64,000 nucleotides of DNA from Fuscovulum blasticum DSM 2131 (GCF_003034965.1 NZ_PZKE01000012.1:49829-113828); one strand, 5' to 3'; shown: positions 38,169 to 48,202, counted from the first letter of the stretch. The notes: generated by a model from the letters alone, not told the origin. Numbers and translations: made by a program.

Positions 38169-39182
38169 GTGGCCAGAACCCGGACATCACCGGAAGAATA
38201 TTATCGACCGCTGCGCCGTCTGCTGGTGGGCGGCCTGGTCGTTGTGCTGCTGGGCCTGTTCCTGCTGTGGCGGATCGACAGCCCGCGGGTGGAACGGTTC
38301 CGCACGGCGCTGGTCGATGCGGTGGTTCCCAATCTGGAATGGGCGCTGCTGCCGGTGACCAAGGCCACCGGCATGATCGAGGATTTCGAATCCTACACCC
38401 GGATCTATGAGCAGAATCAGGAACTGAAGCGCGAATTGCAGCAGATGAAGGCCTGGAAAGAGGCCGCGCTGCAACTGGAACAGCAGAACGCCCGCCTTCT
38501 GGACCTGAATCAGGTGCGGCTTGACCCGAAGCTGACCCATGTCACCGGGCAGGTGCTGGCCGACAGCGGCAGCCCGTTCCGGCAATCGGTGCTGCTGAAC
38601 GTGGGCGCTCGCGACGGCATCCGCGACGGCTGGGCCTGTATGGACGGCATCGGTCTGGTGGGCCGCATTTCGGGCGTGGGCGCACGCACGGCGCGGGTAA
38701 TTCTGGTGACGGATACCAACAGCAGGATTCCGGTCACGATCCAGCCCTCGGGGCAGAAGGCGCTGTTGTCGGGTGACAACGGCCCGCTGCCCCCGCTGGA
38801 ATTCATCGAAAAGGCCGATGAGGTGCGACCGGGTGACCGGGTGGTAACTTCGGGCGATGGCGGCATGTTCCCGGCCGGGCTTCTGGTGGGGCAGGTGGTG
38901 CTGGGCACCGACCGGCGGCTGCGGGTTTCGCTGGCCGCCGATTATCAGCGGCTGGAATTTCTGCGCGTGCTGCGCAGCCACGATCTGGAACCGATCACCG
39001 ATGCCGGCGGGCTGGTGGCGCCGCCCCTGCTGCCGTCTTCGCCCCTGCCCGAGGTGGATGCCGAAGGGGCTGCCGCCGCCCCGCCCGCTGCTGGCAGCGG
39101 CGCCGATGTGGATGCCGGCGGATCGGGCGATGCCGAAGGCGGCGATGCCGCCGCCCCGGCCGGAGCGGCAACCAATGGATAG
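38169..39182 (+). CDS. mreC: Rod-shape-determining protein MreC
   Basis: The 337-residue bitopic protein links MreB to the wall enzymes. A short basic cytoplasmic end, one helix (about 17–36), a coiled coil (about 75–110, NQELKRELQQMKAWKEAALQ) and a beta-rich periplasmic domain with LNVGARDGIRDGWACMDGIGLVGRI follow. The C-terminus (about 280–337) is an Ala/Pro/Gly-rich tail, longer than the minimal family. The start is GTG; no nearby ATG serves. It overlaps mreD by eight bases. Confidence 0.95.
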   Translation: MARTRTSPEEYYRPLRRLLVGGLVVVLLGLFLLWRIDSPRVERFRTALVDAVVPNLEWALLPVTKATGMIEDFESYTRIYEQNQELKRELQQMKAWKEAALQLEQQNARLLDLNQVRLDPKLTHVTGQVLADSGSPFRQSVLLNVGARDGIRDGWACMDGIGLVGRISGVGARTARVILVTDTNSRIPVTIQPSGQKALLSGDNGPLPPLEFIEKADEVRPGDRVVTSGDGGMFPAGLLVGQVVLGTDRRLRVSLAADYQRLEFLRVLRSHDLEPITDAGGLVAPPLLPSSPLPEVDAEGAAAAPPAAGSGADVDAGGSGDAEGGDAAAPAGAATNG

Positions 39183-39714
39183 GCTTCTGCGGGCAGATCC
39201 CTGGGGCTATCGGGCGCTGTTTCTGGCGCTGGCGCTGCTGTTGCTGTTCATCCGGCTCTTGCCGCTGGGCAATACCGCCGGCGCCTTGCCCGGGCCCGAC
39301 CTCATGCTGTGCCTGACCTTCGCCTGGGTCATGCGCCGGCCGGATTACCTGCCGCTGGGCATGATCGTGGCCGTCACCCTGGCCGAAGACCTGATCCTGA
39401 TGCGCCCGCCGGGGCTGTGGACGGCGCTGATGGTGCTGGCGACGGAATTCCTCCGCTCGCGCAATGCGCTGACGCGCGAGCTGAGCTTTGTGGTGGAATG
39501 GTTGCTGGCGGCCGGGCTGATGCTGGCAATGCTGCTGGCCTATCGCTTTGCCTTTGCCGCGTCTTTCCTGCCGCAACCGCCCTTTGGCCATGCGCTGGTG
39601 CAGATCCTGTGGTCGATCCTGGCCTATCCGCTGGTCGTCGGGCTGTCGCGGCTCAGCTTCGATCTGCGCAAGCCCGCCACCGGCGAAATCGACGATTACG
39701 GGAGGCGGCTGTGA
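39175..39714 (+). CDS. mreD: Rod-shape-determining protein MreD
   Basis: The 179-residue inner-membrane protein has about five hydrophobic helices and little else, as MreD does. Recognition rests on place and topology: PGPDLMLCLTFAWVMRRPDYLPLGMIV matches the family's second helix pair. The ATG at 39175 lies within the mreC end and overlaps it by eight bases. Its TGA overlaps the GTG of mrdA. Role is in holding MreC and the elongation complex together. Confidence 0.92.
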   Translation: MDRLLRADPWGYRALFLALALLLLFIRLLPLGNTAGALPGPDLMLCLTFAWVMRRPDYLPLGMIVAVTLAEDLILMRPPGLWTALMVLATEFLRSRNALTRELSFVVEWLLAAGLMLAMLLAYRFAFAASFLPQPPFGHALVQILWSILAYPLVVGLSRLSFDLRKPATGEIDDYGRRL

Positions 39715-41657
39715 GACGCACGCCCAAGGACAAGGAAGACATCGCCCGCAGCCTGACCCGGCGCACGCTGATGCTGGGCGGCGCGATGACGGCCATGGTG
39801 GCGGCGCTTGGCGTGCGGATGCGCTATCTTCAGGTCGATCAGGCTGACGAATTCCGCCTGCTGGCCGAAGAGAACCGCATCAGCATCCGCCTGATCCCGC
39901 CGACCCGCGGCCTGATCCAGGACCGGAACGGCAAGATCATCGCCGGCAACGAACAGAATTACCGCGTGGTGATCACCCGCGAACAGGCGGGCGATGTGGA
40001 ACTGGTGATGCGGCGGCTGGCCGGCATCATTCCCATGACGCCGGAAGAGCTGGAAGAAACGGTGAACGATGTCGTTCGCCATTCCGCCTATGTGCCCGTA
40101 ATCGTGCGCGACCGGCTGAGCTGGGACGATTTTTCCAAGATCGCGGTCAATGCCCCCGCCTTGCCCGGCGTTCTGCCCGAGGTGGGCCAGTCGCGCTTTT
40201 ACCCTCGCGACGTGGATTTCGCCCATGTGGTGGGCTATGTCGGGCCGGTGTCCGAACGGGATCTGGCCGAACGCGAAGATCCCGATCCGGTGTTGCGGCT
40301 GCCCAAGTTCCAGATCGGCAAGATCGGCGTGGAACGCTGGATGGATGACACGCTGCGCGGCACCGCCGGCACCAAGAAGATCGAGGTCAACGCCGTTGGC
40401 CGCGTGATGCGCGAGCTTGAGCGCAATGAAGGCGACCCGGGCGCCGACATCCGCCTGACCATCGACGCCGACCTGCAGAACTTTACCCAGGCCCGGCTGG
40501 GCATCGAAAGCGCCGCCGTGGTGGTGATGGATGTGCAGAATGGCGATGTGGTGGCCTGCGTCTCGTCGCCATCGTTCGACCCGAACCTGTTTGTCCGCGG
40601 CATCAGCCATGTCGATTATCAGGCGCTGATGGAAAACGACCACCGGCCGCTGGCGAACAAGACCGTCTCGGGCGCCTATCCGCCGGGATCGACCTTCAAG
40701 ATGGTCACCGCGCTGGCCGCGCTTGAGGCCGGGGTGATTGACGAGAACTATCGCGTGCGCTGCCCGGGCTATCTGGAGTTCGGCGGCCGCCGCTTCCACT
40801 GCTGGAGCAGGGGCGGACATGGCACGGTGTCGCTGACACGGTCCTTCGCGGAAAGCTGCGACGTTTACTATTACGACATCGCGCAGAAGGTGGGCATCGA
40901 CAAGATCGCCGAAATGGGCCGCCGGCTGGGTCTGGGCGTCCGCCATGACATGCCGATGAGCGCGATCACCGAAGGCAACATGCCCGACAAGGCCTGGAAG
41001 CAGCAGCGCCACAAGGCCGAATGGCGGATCGGCGACACCATCAATGCCTCGATCGGGCAAGGTTATGTGCTGGCCTCGCCGCTGCAACTGGCGGTGATGA
41101 CCGCCCGCATCGCCAGCGGTCGCGCCGTGGCGCCACGGCTGGTGCGGATGATCGACGGGCAAGAGATCCCCGTGCCCGAAGCCCCGTCGCTGGGCATCGC
41201 GGAATCGACGCTGGCCGCAATCCGCAGGGGCATGGACGAGGTGGTGAACGGCGAACGCGGCACCGCGAAATCGTCGCGCATCGTGGATGTGTCGATGGCG
41301 CTGGCCGGCAAGACCGGCACCAGCCAGGTGCGCAACATCACCGCGGCGGAACGGGCCCGCGGCGTGGTGTCGAACGACCAGTTGCCCTGGAACCGGCGCG
41401 ACCATGCGCTGTTCGTGGGCTTTGCCCCGGCCGCGGCGCCGCGCTATGCGGTCTCGGTCGTGGTGGAACACGGCGGCGGCGGATCGGCGGCGGCGGCCCC
41501 CATCGGGCGCGACGTGATTCTTTACGCACTGTCCGGCGGCATCCCGCCGCTGGACGCCTATCCCGCCAGCCAGCGCGGCCGCATCGAAAGCATGTTGAAA
41601 GACCTGTCGTTGCGCGACCCCACCACCGGCGCCGCACCCAAGGCCGAAAAGGCATGA
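39711..41657 (+). CDS. mrdA: Penicillin-binding protein 2 (elongasome transpeptidase)
   Basis: The 648-residue monofunctional transpeptidase cross-links wall during elongation. A short basic end with a membrane anchor (about 18–35) is followed by the pedestal domain, including PPTRGLIQDRNGKIIAGNEQNY. The transpeptidase shows Ser327 in STFK (PPGSTFKM), a SCD motif (ESCDVYYYD) in the SxN place, and KTGTS. The GTG start at 39711 follows GGAGG and overlaps mreD's stop as GTGA, so it is coupled. Length is usual. RodA follows ten bases later. Confidence 0.95.
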   Translation: MRRTPKDKEDIARSLTRRTLMLGGAMTAMVAALGVRMRYLQVDQADEFRLLAEENRISIRLIPPTRGLIQDRNGKIIAGNEQNYRVVITREQAGDVELVMRRLAGIIPMTPEELEETVNDVVRHSAYVPVIVRDRLSWDDFSKIAVNAPALPGVLPEVGQSRFYPRDVDFAHVVGYVGPVSERDLAEREDPDPVLRLPKFQIGKIGVERWMDDTLRGTAGTKKIEVNAVGRVMRELERNEGDPGADIRLTIDADLQNFTQARLGIESAAVVVMDVQNGDVVACVSSPSFDPNLFVRGISHVDYQALMENDHRPLANKTVSGAYPPGSTFKMVTALAALEAGVIDENYRVRCPGYLEFGGRRFHCWSRGGHGTVSLTRSFAESCDVYYYDIAQKVGIDKIAEMGRRLGLGVRHDMPMSAITEGNMPDKAWKQQRHKAEWRIGDTINASIGQGYVLASPLQLAVMTARIASGRAVAPRLVRMIDGQEIPVPEAPSLGIAESTLAAIRRGMDEVVNGERGTAKSSRIVDVSMALAGKTGTSQVRNITAAERARGVVSNDQLPWNRRDHALFVGFAPAAAPRYAVSVVVEHGGGGSAAAAPIGRDVILYALSGGIPPLDAYPASQRGRIESMLKDLSLRDPTTGAAPKAEKA

Positions 41658-41667
41658 AGGGGCGGCC

Positions 41668-42807
41668 ATGACCTTTTACGACAACCGGCTGAAACAGGTT
41701 CCGACCGGGCTGCGGAAGGTGCTTTACCTCAACTGGCAGCTTGTGGTGCTGATCGTGGCGGTGGCCTCGGTCGGCATCCTGATGCTCTACTCGATCGCCG
41801 GGGGCGATTTCGACATCTGGGCACGGCGTCAGGCGCAGGTTTTCGCAGCCGGTCTGGTGCTGATGTTCGCCGTGGCCTTCGTGCCGATCTGGTTCTGGCG
41901 CAGCATGGCTGTAGCGGCCTATCTGCTGGCCTTCGCGCTGCTGATCTTTGTCGAATTCAAGGGCAAGATCGGCATGGGCGCGCAGCGCTGGATCGACTTC
42001 GGCGTGATCCAGTTCCAGCCGTCCGAGATGATGAAGTTCACCCTGGTGATGGTGCTGGCGGCCTATTACGACTGGCTTGACAACAAGCGGGTGTCGCGGC
42101 CGCTCTGGGTGCTGATGCCGGTGTTGCTGACCGTGCTGCCAACCATTCTGGTGCTGATGCAGCCGAACCTTGGCACGTCGCTCATGCTGCTGCTGGGCGG
42201 GGCGACGGTGATGTTCGCGGCCGGCGTGTCGCTGTGGTATTTCGTGGCGGTGGCCTCGCTGGCGGGGGGCGCGATTGCCGGGGTGTTCCTGACCCGCGGC
42301 ACGCCCTGGCAGTTCTTGCACGATTACCAGTATCGCCGGATCGACACCTTCCTTGACCCGACCGCCGATCCGCTGGGCGCGGGCTACAACATCATTCAGG
42401 CCAAGATCGCGCTGGGATCGGGCGGCTGGTCCGGCAAGGGGTTCATGCAGGGCACCCAGTCGCGGCTGAACTTCCTGCCCGAAAAGCACACCGACTTCAT
42501 CTTCACCACGCTGGCCGAGGAATTCGGCTTCGTGGGCGCCTTCTCGCTGCTGGTGCTGTATGCGCTGATCATCGGCTTCTGCCTGGTCTCGGCGCTGCAG
42601 AACCGTGACCGCTTCTCGTCGCTGCTGATCATCGGCGTGGCGGCCAACTTCTTCTTCTATATCGCGGTGAACCTGTCGATGGTGATGGGCATGGCCCCGG
42701 TGGTGGGCGTGCCGCTGCCGCTGCTCAGCTATGGCGGGTCGGCGATGCTGGTGATCCTGGTCGGCTTCGGGCTGGTGCAAAGCGCCCATGTCCATCGCCC
42801 GCGTTAA
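41668..42807 (+). CDS. rodA: Elongasome glycosyltransferase RodA
   Basis: The 379-residue SEDS-family polymerase makes glycan strands together with PBP2. It has about ten helices. Family stretches include MGAQRWIDFGVIQFQPSEMMK, VLMQPNLGTSLM, and the putative catalytic region LPEKHTDFIFTTLAEEFGFVG with the conserved EKHTDFIF and GGSAML near the end. Length and order (mrdA then rodA) are standard. It is the last gene of the mre operon; the next hairpin-rich stretch may be its terminator. Confidence 0.97.
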   Translation: MTFYDNRLKQVPTGLRKVLYLNWQLVVLIVAVASVGILMLYSIAGGDFDIWARRQAQVFAAGLVLMFAVAFVPIWFWRSMAVAAYLLAFALLIFVEFKGKIGMGAQRWIDFGVIQFQPSEMMKFTLVMVLAAYYDWLDNKRVSRPLWVLMPVLLTVLPTILVLMQPNLGTSLMLLLGGATVMFAAGVSLWYFVAVASLAGGAIAGVFLTRGTPWQFLHDYQYRRIDTFLDPTADPLGAGYNIIQAKIALGSGGWSGKGFMQGTQSRLNFLPEKHTDFIFTTLAEEFGFVGAFSLLVLYALIIGFCLVSALQNRDRFSSLLIIGVAANFFFYIAVNLSMVMGMAPVVGVPLPLLSYGGSAMLVILVGFGLVQSAHVHRPR

Positions 42808-42837
42808 GCGTGGCGCGGCGGGGGCGCCGCCCCCGCA

Positions 42838-42870
42838 CCCCCGGGATGTTTAAGGACAGATGAAAAGGCA
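42838..42870. repeat. Degenerate REP-like arm
   Basis: CACCCCCGGGATGTTTAAGG followed by ACAGATGAAAAGGC resembles one arm of the 30753–30807 element (CCCCGGGATGTTT against GGGGTGTTTGG, AGATGAA shared) with several changes. It lies in the 104-base gap between rodA and ubiK. Confidence 0.4.
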
Positions 42871-42911
42871 GGCGGGCGCCCTGCCCGCGCCTGCGCCCCC
42901 GCCTGCGGCGG

Positions 42912-43175
42912 TCAGGCCTTCTTCTTCTTGCCTTCCGCCGCTTCTTCCAGCGCGGCAATCCGGGCGGCCAGCGCGGTGTTTTCCTCGCGCGCCTTCTGCG
43001 CCATGGCGCGGACGGCATCGAATTCCTCGCGGGTGACGAAATCGCGGTCGGCCATCCAGCGGTCGACAAAGCCCTTCATCGCCGTTTCGGCCTCGGTCTT
43101 GGCGCCTTGGGCCACGCCCATGGCGTTGGTCATCAACTGGCTCATGTCATCAAGAAACTTGTTGCGGCTTTGCAT
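42912..43175 (-). CDS. ubiK: Ubiquinone biosynthesis accessory factor UbiK (BMFP family)
   Basis: The 87-residue protein has the BMFP layout: an N-terminal amphipathic helix ([20 protein letters not shown]) and a C-terminal coiled coil [27 protein letters not shown], spanning about residues 46–77, then a Lys-rich end. In Escherichia coli UbiK aids the aerobic ubiquinone enzymes as a complex with UbiJ. The call is by family; the function in this clade is not certain. It is divergent from lgt, a standard neighbour in Rhodobacterales. Confidence 0.88.
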   Translation of the reverse strand: MQSRNKFLDDMSQLMTNAMGVAQGAKTEAETAMKGFVDRWMADRDFVTREEFDAVRAMAQKAREENTALAARIAALEEAAEGKKKKA

Positions 43176-43304
43176 GGCTTCAGGCTCCGGTTGGCGCGTT
43201 TGGCCTTATATGCGCGCTTGATCGGGTGTTCACAAGGCGGCGATCCGCCGCCGGTTGACATCGGCCCGCCCCACCCCGACAAGCGGGCGCGAAGGAGTGC
43301 CGCG

Positions 43305-44171
43305 ATGATCCCCTTTCCCGACATCTCGCCCAATGTGTTCGAAATCCCGCTGGGCGGCATGACCTTTGCCCTGCGCTGGTATGCGCTGGCCTATATCTTC
43401 GGACTGCTGCTGGGCTGGTGGCTGGTCACCCGCGCGGTCCGCACGCCACGGCTGTGGCCGGGCGAGGCCCCGATGAGCGCGGAGCAGGTGGAACGCCTGC
43501 TGACCTGGGTGATCTTCGGGGTGATCCTGGGCGGGCGGCTGGGCTATGTGCTGTTCTACCAGCCCGGCGACTATCTGGCCGATCCGCTAGCCGCGCTGCG
43601 CATCTGGGAAGGCGGCATGTCCTTCCACGGCGGGTTCCTGGGGGTGGTGGTGGCCGGGTTGTGGTTCTGCCGGCGCGAAAAGATTCCGCTGCTGCCGACC
43701 GGCGACCTGATGGCCATGGTCGCGCCCATCGGCCTGTTCCTGGGGCGGCTGGCGAATTTCGTCAACGCCGAGCTGTGGGGACGGCCGACCGACCTGCCCT
43801 GGGGCGTGATGTTTCCCGGCGCGGCGGCGCAGGCCTGCGCCACGACGACGGTAGCCTGCGCCCGCCATCCCAGCCAGTTGTATGAGGCAGCGCTGGAAGG
43901 GCTGATCCTGGGCGCGCTGGTGCTGTGGCTGGCCTGGCGGCGCGGCGCGTTCCGCTGGCCGGGGCTGGTGATGGGCACCTTCCTGGCCGGTTATGGCATC
44001 GCGCGCTTTCTGGTCGAATTCGTCCGCCAGCCGGATGCGCAATTCGTCTCGCCCGGCAATCCGCTGGGCCTTGCCTGGCATGTCGGCGGCTGGGGGCTGA
44101 CCATGGGCCAGATGCTGAGCCTGCCGATGATCGCCGTTGGCCTGTGGTTCCTGATCCGCGCCCGGCGATGA
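43305..44171 (+). CDS. lgt: Prolipoprotein diacylglyceryl transferase
   Basis: The 288-residue inner-membrane enzyme adds diacylglyceryl to the lipobox Cys of prolipoproteins. IRWYALAY-like [29 protein letters not shown] with the key His and [17 protein letters not shown], the Lgt signature, are visible. The ATG at 43305 follows GAAGGAG with good spacing. It overlaps the next gene by four bases (ATGA). One substrate here is MlaA at 62.3 kb, which has a lipobox. Confidence 0.97.
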   Translation: MIPFPDISPNVFEIPLGGMTFALRWYALAYIFGLLLGWWLVTRAVRTPRLWPGEAPMSAEQVERLLTWVIFGVILGGRLGYVLFYQPGDYLADPLAALRIWEGGMSFHGGFLGVVVAGLWFCRREKIPLLPTGDLMAMVAPIGLFLGRLANFVNAELWGRPTDLPWGVMFPGAAAQACATTTVACARHPSQLYEAALEGLILGALVLWLAWRRGAFRWPGLVMGTFLAGYGIARFLVEFVRQPDAQFVSPGNPLGLAWHVGGWGLTMGQMLSLPMIAVGLWFLIRARR

Positions 44172-45226
44172 CGCCGCTTGCCGCCCTGCTGATCGAACGC
44201 ATCCGCGAAAGCGGGCCGATCAGCGTGGCCGACTATATGGCCGACTGTCTACTGCACCCCGCGCATGGCTATTACACCACCCGCGATCCGTTCGGCGCCG
44301 GCGGCGACTTCACCACCGCGCCGGAAATCAGCCAGATGTTCGGTGAGCTGTTCGGTCTGGCCCTGGCGCAAGCCTGGCTGGATCAGGGCGCGCCGTCCCC
44401 CTTCACGCTGGCCGAGCTGGGGCCCGGACGCGGCACGCTGATGGCCGATGTGCTGCGCGCCACCAGGGGCGTGCCGGGGTTCCATGCGGCGGCCCGGGTG
44501 GTGCTGGTCGAAGCCTCGCCCGTGCTGCGCGCCCGCCAGCGCGACCGGCTGGCCCCGCATCCGGTGACCTGGGCCGACAGCACCGACAGCCTGCCCGACC
44601 AGCCGCTGTTCCTGATCGCCAACGAATTCTTCGATGCGCTGCCGATCCGCCAGTTCCTGCGTGACGGCGTGGTCTGGCGCGAACGGCTGGTGGGGTTGGA
44701 CAAGGGGCATCTGGCCTTCGGCCTGTCGGCCCCGCTGCCGCAGGTGCCCGACAGCCCCGCCTTCCGCGATGCCCCCGCCGGCGCGCTGGTCGAGGTCTGC
44801 CCGGCGGCAACCTTCGCGCTGGCCCCGGTGCGGGCGCGGATCGCCCGGTTCGGCGGGCTGGCCTATATCATCGACTATGGCGACTGGCGGTCGCGCGGCG
44901 ACACGCTGCAAGCCCTGCGCGCCCATGCCTTTGACGACCCGCTGGCCCATCCGGGCGAGGCCGACCTGACCGCCCATGTCGATTTCGAGGCGCTGGCCCA
45001 GGGGGCCGGGGCCTGTGCCTATGACACGCAGGGGGCCGTGCTGGCCCGGCTGGGCATCGCCGCGCGAGCGGACCGGCTGGCGCAGGGGCTGGCCGGGCCT
45101 GCGCGGGAAACCCACCTTGCCGCGCTTCGACGCTTGACCCACCCGCAGGAAATGGGTTCGTTGTTCAAGGTGCTGGCACTCTGCCGCGCCGGTTCGCCAC
45201 CGCCACCGGGATTTGACGCTGCCTGA
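44168..45226 (+). CDS. SAM-dependent methyltransferase, MidA/NDUFAF7 family
   Basis: The 352-residue protein belongs to the MidA family, whose mitochondrial form (NDUFAF7) methylates an Arg of complex [20 protein letters not shown] opens it, [21 protein letters not shown] is the SAM-binding loop, and [12 protein letters not shown] and IDYGDW are family marks. It overlaps lgt by four bases and pgeF by one, so the three form a coupled unit. Whether the bacterial protein modifies complex I is not shown. Confidence 0.93.
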   Translation: MTPLAALLIERIRESGPISVADYMADCLLHPAHGYYTTRDPFGAGGDFTTAPEISQMFGELFGLALAQAWLDQGAPSPFTLAELGPGRGTLMADVLRATRGVPGFHAAARVVLVEASPVLRARQRDRLAPHPVTWADSTDSLPDQPLFLIANEFFDALPIRQFLRDGVVWRERLVGLDKGHLAFGLSAPLPQVPDSPAFRDAPAGALVEVCPAATFALAPVRARIARFGGLAYIIDYGDWRSRGDTLQALRAHAFDDPLAHPGEADLTAHVDFEALAQGAGACAYDTQGAVLARLGIAARADRLAQGLAGPARETHLAALRRLTHPQEMGSLFKVLALCRAGSPPPPGFDAA

Positions 45227-45984
45227 TGCCTGCCACTCTGGAACTCATCACCTCTGACGCCCTGCCCTTCCGGCACGGCTTCTTTACCCGCAAGGGCGGC
45301 GCATCCTCCGGCGTCTATGCCGGGCTGAACTGTGGCACCGGATCGGGCGATCAGGCCGAGATCGTGGCGATCAACCGCGCCCGCGTGGCCGAGGCGATGG
45401 GGGTGCCCCTGTCGGCGCTGGCGACCGTGCATCAGATCCACTCGGCCGATGTCGTCACCGTGACCGGCCCGCTGGCGCTGCGCCCCGAGGCGGATGCGCT
45501 GGTGACGGCAACACCGGGGCTGGCGCTGGCGGTGCTAACCGCCGATTGCCAGCCGGTGCTGTTCGCCGACGCGAAATCCGGCGTGATCGGTGCCGCCCAT
45601 GCCGGCTGGCGCGGGGCGCGCGACGGCGTGCTTGAGGCGACCGTTGCCGCGATGGAATCGCTGGGCGCGCGGCGGGCCGACATTGCCGCGGTGATCGGCC
45701 CCACCATCAGCCAGGCCGCCTATGAGGTGGGGACCGAGTTTCTGGAAAACTTCCTGAGCGACGATCCCGAAAACGCCCGCTTCTTCGCCAATGGCGAAGG
45801 CGGGCGCTATCTGTTCGACCTGCCGTCCTACGGGCTGCACCGGCTGCGTTCGGCCGGGGTGGGCCATGCCGAATGGACGCGGCATTGCACCTATCGCGAC
45901 CCGGATCGGTTCTACAGCTATCGCCGCACCACCCATGCGGCCGAGGCCGATTATGGGCGCCTTATCTCGGCCATACGGCTTTAG
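45226..45984 (+). CDS. pgeF: Peptidoglycan editing factor PgeF (YfiH/DUF152, laccase-like)
   Basis: The 252-residue protein matches the YfiH/PgeF family. [21 protein letters not shown] starts it. VHQIHSADV has the first zinc His, [11 protein letters not shown] the Cys, and [17 protein letters not shown] the last His. In E. coli PgeF removes L-Ser-containing wall precursors; other members are purine nucleoside phosphorylases. Its start shares one base with midA's stop. Its stop overlaps that of the convergent Lrp gene by four bases. Confidence 0.93.
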   Translation: MPATLELITSDALPFRHGFFTRKGGASSGVYAGLNCGTGSGDQAEIVAINRARVAEAMGVPLSALATVHQIHSADVVTVTGPLALRPEADALVTATPGLALAVLTADCQPVLFADAKSGVIGAAHAGWRGARDGVLEATVAAMESLGARRADIAAVIGPTISQAAYEVGTEFLENFLSDDPENARFFANGEGGRYLFDLPSYGLHRLRSAGVGHAEWTRHCTYRDPDRFYSYRRTTHAAEADYGRLISAIRL

Positions 45985-46481
45985 GCGTTCTTCGCCAGCC
46001 GCGCTTCCAGCACGTCGAAGGGAACGCCGGGTTCATCCTTGGCGCAGCGGATGACAAGGCTGGTCTTCACATTGGCCACATTGTCGGCCTTGAGCAGCTC
46101 TCCGGTCAGGAAGCTCTGGAAGGTGGACAGGTCGGGCGAGACGCATTTCAGGATGAAGTCGATCTCGCCGTTCAGCATGTGACATTCGCGAACCAGCGGC
46201 CAGGCGCGGCAGCGCGCCTCGAAGGCGGACAGATCGGCTTCGGCCTGGCTGTTCAGCCGGACCGAGGCGAAAACCGAAACCTCGAACCCCAGTTCGCGGG
46301 GGTCGATGTCGGCATGATAGCCGCGGATATAGCCCTGCTCCTCCAGCGTGCGCACACGGCGCAGACAGGGCGGGGCCGAGATGCCCACCCGGCTTGCCAG
46401 TTCCACATTCGTCATCCGACCGTCGACCTGCAGTTCCGCAAGAATCTTGCGGTCGATCTCGTCCAGCTTGTGGCCTGCCAT
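45981..46481 (-). CDS. Lrp/AsnC-family transcriptional regulator
   Basis: The 166-residue protein has an N-terminal AsnC-type helix-turn-helix, [45 protein letters not shown] in essence, read in the first 50 residues, and a C-terminal RAM ligand-binding domain (about 70–150). It is divergent from trxB over 177 bases, so trxB or itself may be a target. Ligand unknown. In Rhodobacterales a Lrp gene beside trxB is normal. Confidence 0.93.
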   Translation of the reverse strand: MAGHKLDEIDRKILAELQVDGRMTNVELASRVGISAPPCLRRVRTLEEQGYIRGYHADIDPRELGFEVSVFASVRLNSQAEADLSAFEARCRAWPLVRECHMLNGEIDFILKCVSPDLSTFQSFLTGELLKADNVANVKTSLVIRCAKDEPGVPFDVLEARLAKNA

Positions 46482-46658
46482 GCCGTTCCCCTTTCTGGCG
46501 TCTGTCTAGGCGCTTGCCGGCAGGCGCGCAACATTGTTTCAAGGTCGCGCAAGAAAAAGACGGTGCCGTTTCGGGGCGCGACCCGCAAACGCAACACGCC
46601 GGGGCTTTCGGCGGGCGGGCGGGTTGAATATATCGGCCCTGACACACGGGGGCATTCC

Positions 46659-47597
46659 ATGGGCGAGACACGTCACACCAAGGTTCTGATCATCGGTTCC
46701 GGCCCGGCGGGCTATACCGCGGCGGTCTATGCCAGCCGCGCCATGCTGAAGCCGGTGCTGATTCAGGGTATGCAGCCCGGCGGGCAGTTGACCATCACCA
46801 CCGAGGTCGAGAACTGGCCCGGCGACAAGACGGTGCAGGGACCGGACCTGATGGTCCGCATGGAAGACCACGCCCGCGAGATGGGTGCCGAGATCATCAC
46901 CGACCTGGTGACCCGGCTTGACCTGTCACAGCGGCCCTTCGTGGCGGAAACCGACAGCGGCACCCGCTGGACCGCCGATGCCGTGATCCTGGCCACCGGC
47001 GCGCAGGCGCGCTGGCTGGGCCTGCCAAGCGAGGAAAAGTTCAAGGGCTTCGGCGTTTCGGCCTGCGCCACCTGTGACGGGTTCTTCTATCGCGGCCGCG
47101 AGGTGGTGGTGATCGGGGGCGGCAATACCGCCGTGGAAGAGGCGCTGTTCCTGACCAACTTCGCGTCGAAAGTTACCATCGTGCACCGTCGCGACAGCTT
47201 CCGCGCGGAAAAGATCATGCAGGAACGGCTGTTCAAGAACCCCAAGATCGCCGTGGTCTGGGACAGCGAAGTGACCGAGGTGAAGGGCACCGAGGCACCG
47301 TTGGGCGTGACCGCCGTCACCGTCCGCAACGTGAAGACCGGCGCCACGCAGGATATTCCCTGCGACGGGTTCTTCGTCGCCATCGGCCACGCCCCGGCCA
47401 GCGAACTGGTCAAGGACCAGTTGGAACTGCACAACGGCGGCTATGTGAAGGTGGAACCCGGCACCACCCGCACCTCGATTCCCGGCGTGTTCGCGGCGGG
47501 CGACCTGACCGACCATGTCTACCGCCAGGCCGTCACCAGCGCCGGCATGGGCTGCATGGCCGCGCTGGACGCCGAGAAGTTTCTGGCGGGCCACTGA
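46659..47597 (+). CDS. trxB: Thioredoxin-disulfide reductase
   Basis: The 312-residue flavoenzyme reduces thioredoxin with NADPH. FAD loop [17 protein letters not shown], active-site CATC at 136–139, NADPH loop [16 protein letters not shown] and the end motif [20 protein letters not shown] are all present. Length is standard. The ATG at 46659 starts the family N-terminus; the larger open frame upstream is an artefact of the GC-rich antisense to Lrp. A RES-domain gene follows two bases after the stop. Confidence 0.97.
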   Translation: MGETRHTKVLIIGSGPAGYTAAVYASRAMLKPVLIQGMQPGGQLTITTEVENWPGDKTVQGPDLMVRMEDHAREMGAEIITDLVTRLDLSQRPFVAETDSGTRWTADAVILATGAQARWLGLPSEEKFKGFGVSACATCDGFFYRGREVVVIGGGNTAVEEALFLTNFASKVTIVHRRDSFRAEKIMQERLFKNPKIAVVWDSEVTEVKGTEAPLGVTAVTVRNVKTGATQDIPCDGFFVAIGHAPASELVKDQLELHNGGYVKVEPGTTRTSIPGVFAAGDLTDHVYRQAVTSAGMGCMAALDAEKFLAGH

Positions 47598-47599
47598 CA

Positions 47600-48076
47600 A
47601 TGCCCGGCGCCCCCGCACCCGATGCGGGGCCGCCGCTTCTGCCCTGGCAGGGCACGGTCTGGCGTGCGGTGTTTCGCGGTGCCAACCCGCTGCTGCCGGT
47701 CACCTCGCCCGAAGGGCGGTTCCACCATTCGGGCCAGACCGCGCTTTACACTTCCTGCACGCCCGAGGGCTGCATCGTTGCCATTCAGCGATACCTGAGC
47801 CCCGACGACCCTCCACGCGAGATTGTGCCGTTGCAGCTTGCGCCCTGCCTTGTGGCTGACCTGCGCGGGCGGGCAGCGGTCTCGGCCGTCTGGCAGGACA
47901 TTCGCGCAGGCGGGGCGGCGGCCCCCACATGGGTCTGGTCTGATCAGGCCCGGGCGGCAGGGGCCGCCGGATTGCTTTATTCCTCGCGTTCGGCCCCGGC
48001 GCTGACGCATCTTGCGCTGTTCGATGCGGGTCTTCTGGCCCCGGCAGGCGCGGCCCTCCCCTTCCCCCTGCGCTGA
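47600..48076 (+). CDS. RES-domain protein
   Basis: The 158-residue protein matches the RES domain, known from toxins that destroy NAD+ by phosphorolysis. VWRAVFRGANPL, GRFHHSGQTALYTS and GLLYSSRSAPALTHLALF follow the family order. The Glu that normally follows the ALYTS helix (as in …ALAE…) seems replaced: the helix reads PEGCIVAIQRY, so the canonical Glu place is Ala by my alignment. There is no partner antitoxin gene beside it. It lies two bases after trxB. It could be a non-toxic or inactive homologue. Confidence 0.72.
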   Translation: MPGAPAPDAGPPLLPWQGTVWRAVFRGANPLLPVTSPEGRFHHSGQTALYTSCTPEGCIVAIQRYLSPDDPPREIVPLQLAPCLVADLRGRAAVSAVWQDIRAGGAAAPTWVWSDQARAAGAAGLLYSSRSAPALTHLALFDAGLLAPAGAALPFPLR

Positions 48077-48182
48077 CCCGCCCCCGGCGGATGTGGCGTT
48101 TCTGCCGCGGCGGGGCGGCAATAATCTTCCCCTGCCCCCTCCCGCCGCAGCGGCCCCTTTCCCTTTTCCTCAGGATGTGAGA

Positions 48183-48202
48183 TATGTTCATCGTTGAACA
48201 TA
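48183..48202. promoter_or_regulatory. Perfect inverted repeat over the MarR–Sat–CysC start
   Basis: TATGTTCA-TCGT-TGAACATA has 8-base arms and a 4-base spacer. The first arm includes the ATG at 48184. It looks like an operator of a winged-helix dimer and precedes a gene that begins with a MarR-type domain. Self-binding by the fusion product is a hypothesis. Confidence 0.5.

Noticed and set aside
47600..48076. A toxin–antitoxin module with the RES protein
   Set aside because: No small Xre-type gene lies next to it on either side; trxB precedes and the MarR–Sat–CysC gene follows.
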